Of a stretch of DNA of 62,102 bases, positions 59,477-62,102 are shown piece by piece. The stretch covers positions 1 to 62,102 of the forward strand of contig NZ_JAIMJA010000024.1 in NCBI RefSeq assembly GCF_021295315.1, written 5' to 3'. Numbering within the stretch: position 1 is the stretch's first letter; every line of letters starts with the position of its first letter. This stretch comes from Motilimonas cestriensis (GTDB lineage: Bacteria; Pseudomonadota; Gammaproteobacteria; Enterobacterales; CBDFNC01). A program made the translations under genes and the position numbers. The notes under the pieces were generated by a model. It did no database searches, was not told the DNA's origin, and saw only the letters and a program-made list of their open reading frames with translations.

Positions 59477-61534
59477 CTAACAAATCAAAATAACCACACT
59501 ACGAGGCTGAGCGACATACTTGTGTTTCACTATCACTTTCGATGAGTTTATGGTTAAGATATCTTCAGGATAGGGTAATGAAGTGTCGATGAACCGTGTC
59601 CAAAACCCTCGTTTCGGAATAGGCAATTCAAACTCTAACGGCTCCCAAAAAGCGTTAAAGATAGCATACATTCCATAGTCTTGACCGTAAGGCGTTGTTT
59701 CGATTGCTATCGTCCGTGAGCTCGAGCTCCAATCAGGCTTGCCAACATGAACCCCATGCCAACGAATATCAGACTTTTGCAGCACTTCATTAAGAGGTAA
59801 CCTTTTCGTCTCAGCAAAATCGAGGCGCCCCTGCTCGACACGTTGATGTATTAACGCCTTAGTAAAATCAAATAACTTGCTATTCTGCTTAACGAGGCCC
59901 CAGTCAAACCAAAAATCTTCATTGTTTTGGCAGTAACCATTGTTGTTACCGTTTTGAGTTCTGCCCACCTCATCTCCCATTTGGATCATCGGAGTGCCTA
60001 ATGAAAGCAATGTTGTAGCAAGCAAATTTTTTACCTGACGTATACGTAACTCATTAATCTCAATATCATCTGTCTCACCTTCAGCGCCATGATTCCACGA
60101 GTAATTGTCATTACTTCCATCACGGTTTTCTTCACCATTAGCCCAATTCTTTTTCTCGTTATAGCTCACCAAATCCAACAAGGTAAAGCCGTCATGACAG
60201 GTGACAAAGTTAATGGTTTTTTCTGGCTCAAGCAGGTGATGGCCATAAATATCGGGGCTACCTATTAAGCGATCGGCAAACTTACTGACCATGCCTTCAT
60301 CACCACGAATAAACTTTCTCACATCATCTCGAAACTGGCCGTTCCACTCCCGCCAGCGTTGCCCGGCCAAATTACCGACTTGATATAAGCCACCTGCATC
60401 CCAAGCTTCGGCAATTAATTTGGTTGATGACAATGCCGGATCGGTGTCGATACTGTATAAGGTAGGAGGACTAACCATAGGCATGCCTTCTTCATCTCTT
60501 GATAAGATGGAAGCGAGATCAAAACGAAAGCCATCAACACGCATTTCCTCTACCCAAAAATGTAAGCTATCTATGATCAGGCGGCGGCAGACAGAATGCG
60601 TACCGTTGAAGGTATTACCACAACCACTAAAATTCATATAGTCTTGCTTATTGTTAGATAGAATATAGTAGTTATCGTTATCAAAGCCTCGATAGCAAAG
60701 GGTTGGTCCGCCGACCCCGCCTTCGGCTGTATGGTTATAAACCACATCCAAAATCACTTCAATATCAGCTTTATGCAATGCCTTAACCATATCTCGAAAC
60801 TCATTTAGCGGTCCAAGCATAGATTTATCTGAACTGTAGCCTCGATGTGGAGCAAAAAATGATATAGGACTATAACCCCAGTAGTTAGATAAGCCTGCAT
60901 GATGCTCATCTTCATCAAACTGATAAACTGGAAGCAATTCAACAGCAGTCACCCCTAGCTCTTTGAGATAAGGAATTTTCTCGATAAGACCGGCATAAGT
61001 ACCTCTTTTATCTTCATCAACGCCAGAATTTGGATGACGGGTAAATCCCGCTACATGCATTTCATAAATAACTGTTTTACTGAAAGTATGCCGAGGGTGC
61101 TTATCACCTTCCCAATCATAATCCTTAATATCTGCCACTATACTTTTAAGGCAATAAGCTTCATTACAACCAGGTGTAGCAGCACGATGACGATCATAGT
61201 TTTTTCCTTTCGAAACCAAGATACCGTATGGGTCAATTAATACCTTTTGTTTATCGAACGAAGTGCCTTCGAATGGTCGATAGGGGCCATGAACTCGGTA
61301 ACCGTAAAGCTGGCCGGGCTTGATTCCAGAAATATAGATATGCCAGTAATAAGCAGTGCGATTATCTTCACTTGAAAGACGAAAAATATGAGAGGCTTCA
61401 GCATCATCTTCATGGTCAAAAAGAAGCAATTCGACTTCATAGGCTAACCGGGCATAAACACAAAAATTGGCGCCTTCATCAGTTAATGTGACCCCTAACT
61501 TTTCAGACCAACCCGCAGCAGTACGAAATATCAT
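59477..61534 (-). CDS. glgX: Glycogen debranching enzyme GlgX
   Basis: A 685-residue GH13 enzyme that hydrolyses alpha-1,6 branches left after phosphorylase trimming. The N-terminal CBM48 domain (about 5-110) and the catalytic barrel are seen. The nucleophile aspartate is in MRVDGFRFDLA, the acid/base glutamate in LIAEAWDAGG and the third carboxylate in VTCHDGFTLLD. The ATG at 61532-61534 (MIFRTAAGW) has an AAGGA site upstream and is preferred to one 33 bp further up. No other glg gene lies nearby in the window. Confidence 0.93.
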   Translation of the reverse strand: MIFRTAAGWSEKLGVTLTDEGANFCVYARLAYEVELLLFDHEDDAEASHIFRLSSEDNRTAYYWHIYISGIKPGQLYGYRVHGPYRPFEGTSFDKQKVLIDPYGILVSKGKNYDRHRAATPGCNEAYCLKSIVADIKDYDWEGDKHPRHTFSKTVIYEMHVAGFTRHPNSGVDEDKRGTYAGLIEKIPYLKELGVTAVELLPVYQFDEDEHHAGLSNYWGYSPISFFAPHRGYSSDKSMLGPLNEFRDMVKALHKADIEVILDVVYNHTAEGGVGGPTLCYRGFDNDNYYILSNNKQDYMNFSGCGNTFNGTHSVCRRLIIDSLHFWVEEMRVDGFRFDLASILSRDEEGMPMVSPPTLYSIDTDPALSSTKLIAEAWDAGGLYQVGNLAGQRWREWNGQFRDDVRKFIRGDEGMVSKFADRLIGSPDIYGHHLLEPEKTINFVTCHDGFTLLDLVSYNEKKNWANGEENRDGSNDNYSWNHGAEGETDDIEINELRIRQVKNLLATTLLSLGTPMIQMGDEVGRTQNGNNNGYCQNNEDFWFDWGLVKQNSKLFDFTKALIHQRVEQGRLDFAETKRLPLNEVLQKSDIRWHGVHVGKPDWSSSSRTIAIETTPYGQDYGMYAIFNAFWEPLEFELPIPKRGFWTRFIDTSLPYPEDILTINSSKVIVKHKYVAQPRSVVILIC

Positions 61535-61567
61535 TAGTTTAACGTCCTTATTCAATAACAAAATCAA

Positions 61568-61800
61568 TGTGAGCCATTGATTAATCTTAGCTGATCTTTA
61601 TTACTTAAGGATTATCACAATCTCCCTACCTAAGCTATTGAGTATAAATAAGATGACGTAAATTGCTTGATCTCACTACACATTTTGAAAAAATTAATGA
61701 CAAAGCCAGATAATGATTAAAAGTCACGCAGTAATAATACTGACTTATTACTGTTTTACGTTTCGAGCTGTATCAAACTTATCGAGGGATTCATAGTTGT
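61568..61800. other. Intergenic stretch upstream of glgX
   Basis: There is no gene on either strand. It is AT-rich and should hold the glgX promoter. Between it and the 5S rRNA lie the possible small RNA and the rRNA terminator listed separately. Confidence 0.4.
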
Positions 61801-61897
61801 TTGACTTAAGGGTTGTGGATCCAATTAGATCATATTCTTACTGAGGTTGGTATAAGAATAGCAATATAGCCAACAAACCACTTTCGGGTGGTTTTTT
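61801..61897 (+). ncRNA. Candidate small RNA with two hairpins
   Basis: A perfect 8-bp hairpin (TATTCTTA at 61833-61840 with TAAGAATA at 61853-61860, 12-nt loop) is followed by a strong terminator (AACCAC at 61876-61881, TTTCGG loop, GTGGTT at 61888-61893, then a T run). A TTGACT box lies at 61801-61806, though the -10 (TTAGAT, 18-bp spacing) is poor. No plus-strand gene precedes this terminator, so a short independent transcript of about 65-70 nt is plausible. This is inference. Confidence 0.4.
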
Positions 61898-61930
61898 GTT
61901 TTGTTTGATGTGAGTTTTTTCTTCAAACGT

Positions 61931-61962
61931 AAAAAAGCCCAACTCTTTCGAATCGGGCTTTC
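61931..61962 (-). terminator. Terminator of the rRNA operon
   Basis: AAGCCC (61935-61940) pairs with GGGCTT (61955-61960) around a longer loop, and on the minus strand a T run follows. It lies about 25 nt after the 5S rRNA 3' end. Confidence 0.8.
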
Positions 61963-61985
61963 TACTGCTCACTACGAGCTAAATT

Positions 61986-62102
61986 GGCGCTTGGCGGTGT
62001 CCTACTCTCACATGGGGAAACCCCACACTACCATCGGCGCTGCTGCGTTTCACTTCTGAGTTCGGCATGGATTCAGGTGGTTCCACAGCGCTATTGCCGC
62101 CA
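61986..62102 (-). rRNA. rrf: 5S ribosomal RNA, 3' part (5' end beyond the window)
   Basis: The minus strand carries the core of 5S rRNA, including GCCGAACTCAGAAGTGAAAC and the GCGCCGATGGTAGTGTGGGG segment. Only a few 5' nucleotides are missing at the right edge. The 3' end is set by analogy and may be off by a few bases. An rRNA operon must continue to the right. Confidence 0.95.

Overview
The window looks like a chromosomal segment of a marine gammaproteobacterium of the Alteromonadales type (Shewanella, Psychrobium or a close relative). The reasons are the conserved gammaproteobacterial gene strings (ndk-rlmN-pilW-rodZ-ispG-hisS-yfgM-bamB-der; guaA-guaB-xseA; purL/mltF/tadA; dnaQ/rnhA/yafS/gloB/mltD), a TIGR03503-type protein beside dnaQ, lipoproteins with the ACGGGGG start common in that order, several c-di-GMP signalling proteins, and an AT-leaning sequence. 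The species cannot be named from the sequence alone.

Layout. 1-136: cut end of an IS3-type insertion sequence. 263-4155: cardiolipin synthase and a PAS-GGDEF-EAL protein. 4470-10632: purL, then mltF (divergent from purL), then tRNA adenosine deaminase tadA (convergent with mltF). 10780-12708: a chemotaxis receptor. 12760-13515: a gene-free stretch with nested inverted repeats, probably a dispersed repeat. 13516-24882: a complete 13-gene Tad (Flp) pilus operon on the minus strand (flp, tadV, rcpC, rcpA, rcpB/cpaD, tadZ, tadA/cpaF, tadB, tadC, tadD, tadE, tadF, tadG) followed by a DUF454 gene. 24883-25205: a divergent control region with two strong Fur-box matches, each lying on a plausible sigma-70 promoter. 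25206-29116: a large multidomain lipoprotein and a second protein, translationally coupled, both with DUF1566/Lcl-type domains. 29233-30671: decayed end of an IS66 transposase gene into which an intact 882-bp IS5-family element has jumped, with CTAG target duplications. 30764-45304: housekeeping block with guaA, guaB, xseA (plus strand), two small genes, der, bamB, yfgM, hisS, ispG, rodZ, pilW, rlmN and ndk. 45492-46994: response regulator with an HD-GYP domain. 47033-47669: six tandem tRNA-Asp genes behind a near-consensus promoter. 47941-56381: TIGR03503 protein, dnaQ, rnhA, yafS, gloB, mltD, a YafD-like protein, a small orphan gene and argA with an ARG box. 56479-61534: a membrane PAS-PAS-GGDEF-EAL protein and glgX. 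61801-62102: a candidate small RNA, an rRNA terminator and the 3' part of a 5S rRNA (minus strand).

The most notable unit is the accessory block 12.76-30.7 kb. It holds a full surface-pilus machine and, on the other side of a shared control region, two large exported proteins. Promoter and Fur-box positions suggest that iron represses both directions, so that the pilus and the lipoprotein pair would be made together when iron is short. That coupling is an inference from sequence. The block lies between tadA/mltF/purL and guaA/guaB, gene groups I recall as close neighbours in Shewanella, and mobile-element debris marks its guaA side, which fits acquisition by insertion.
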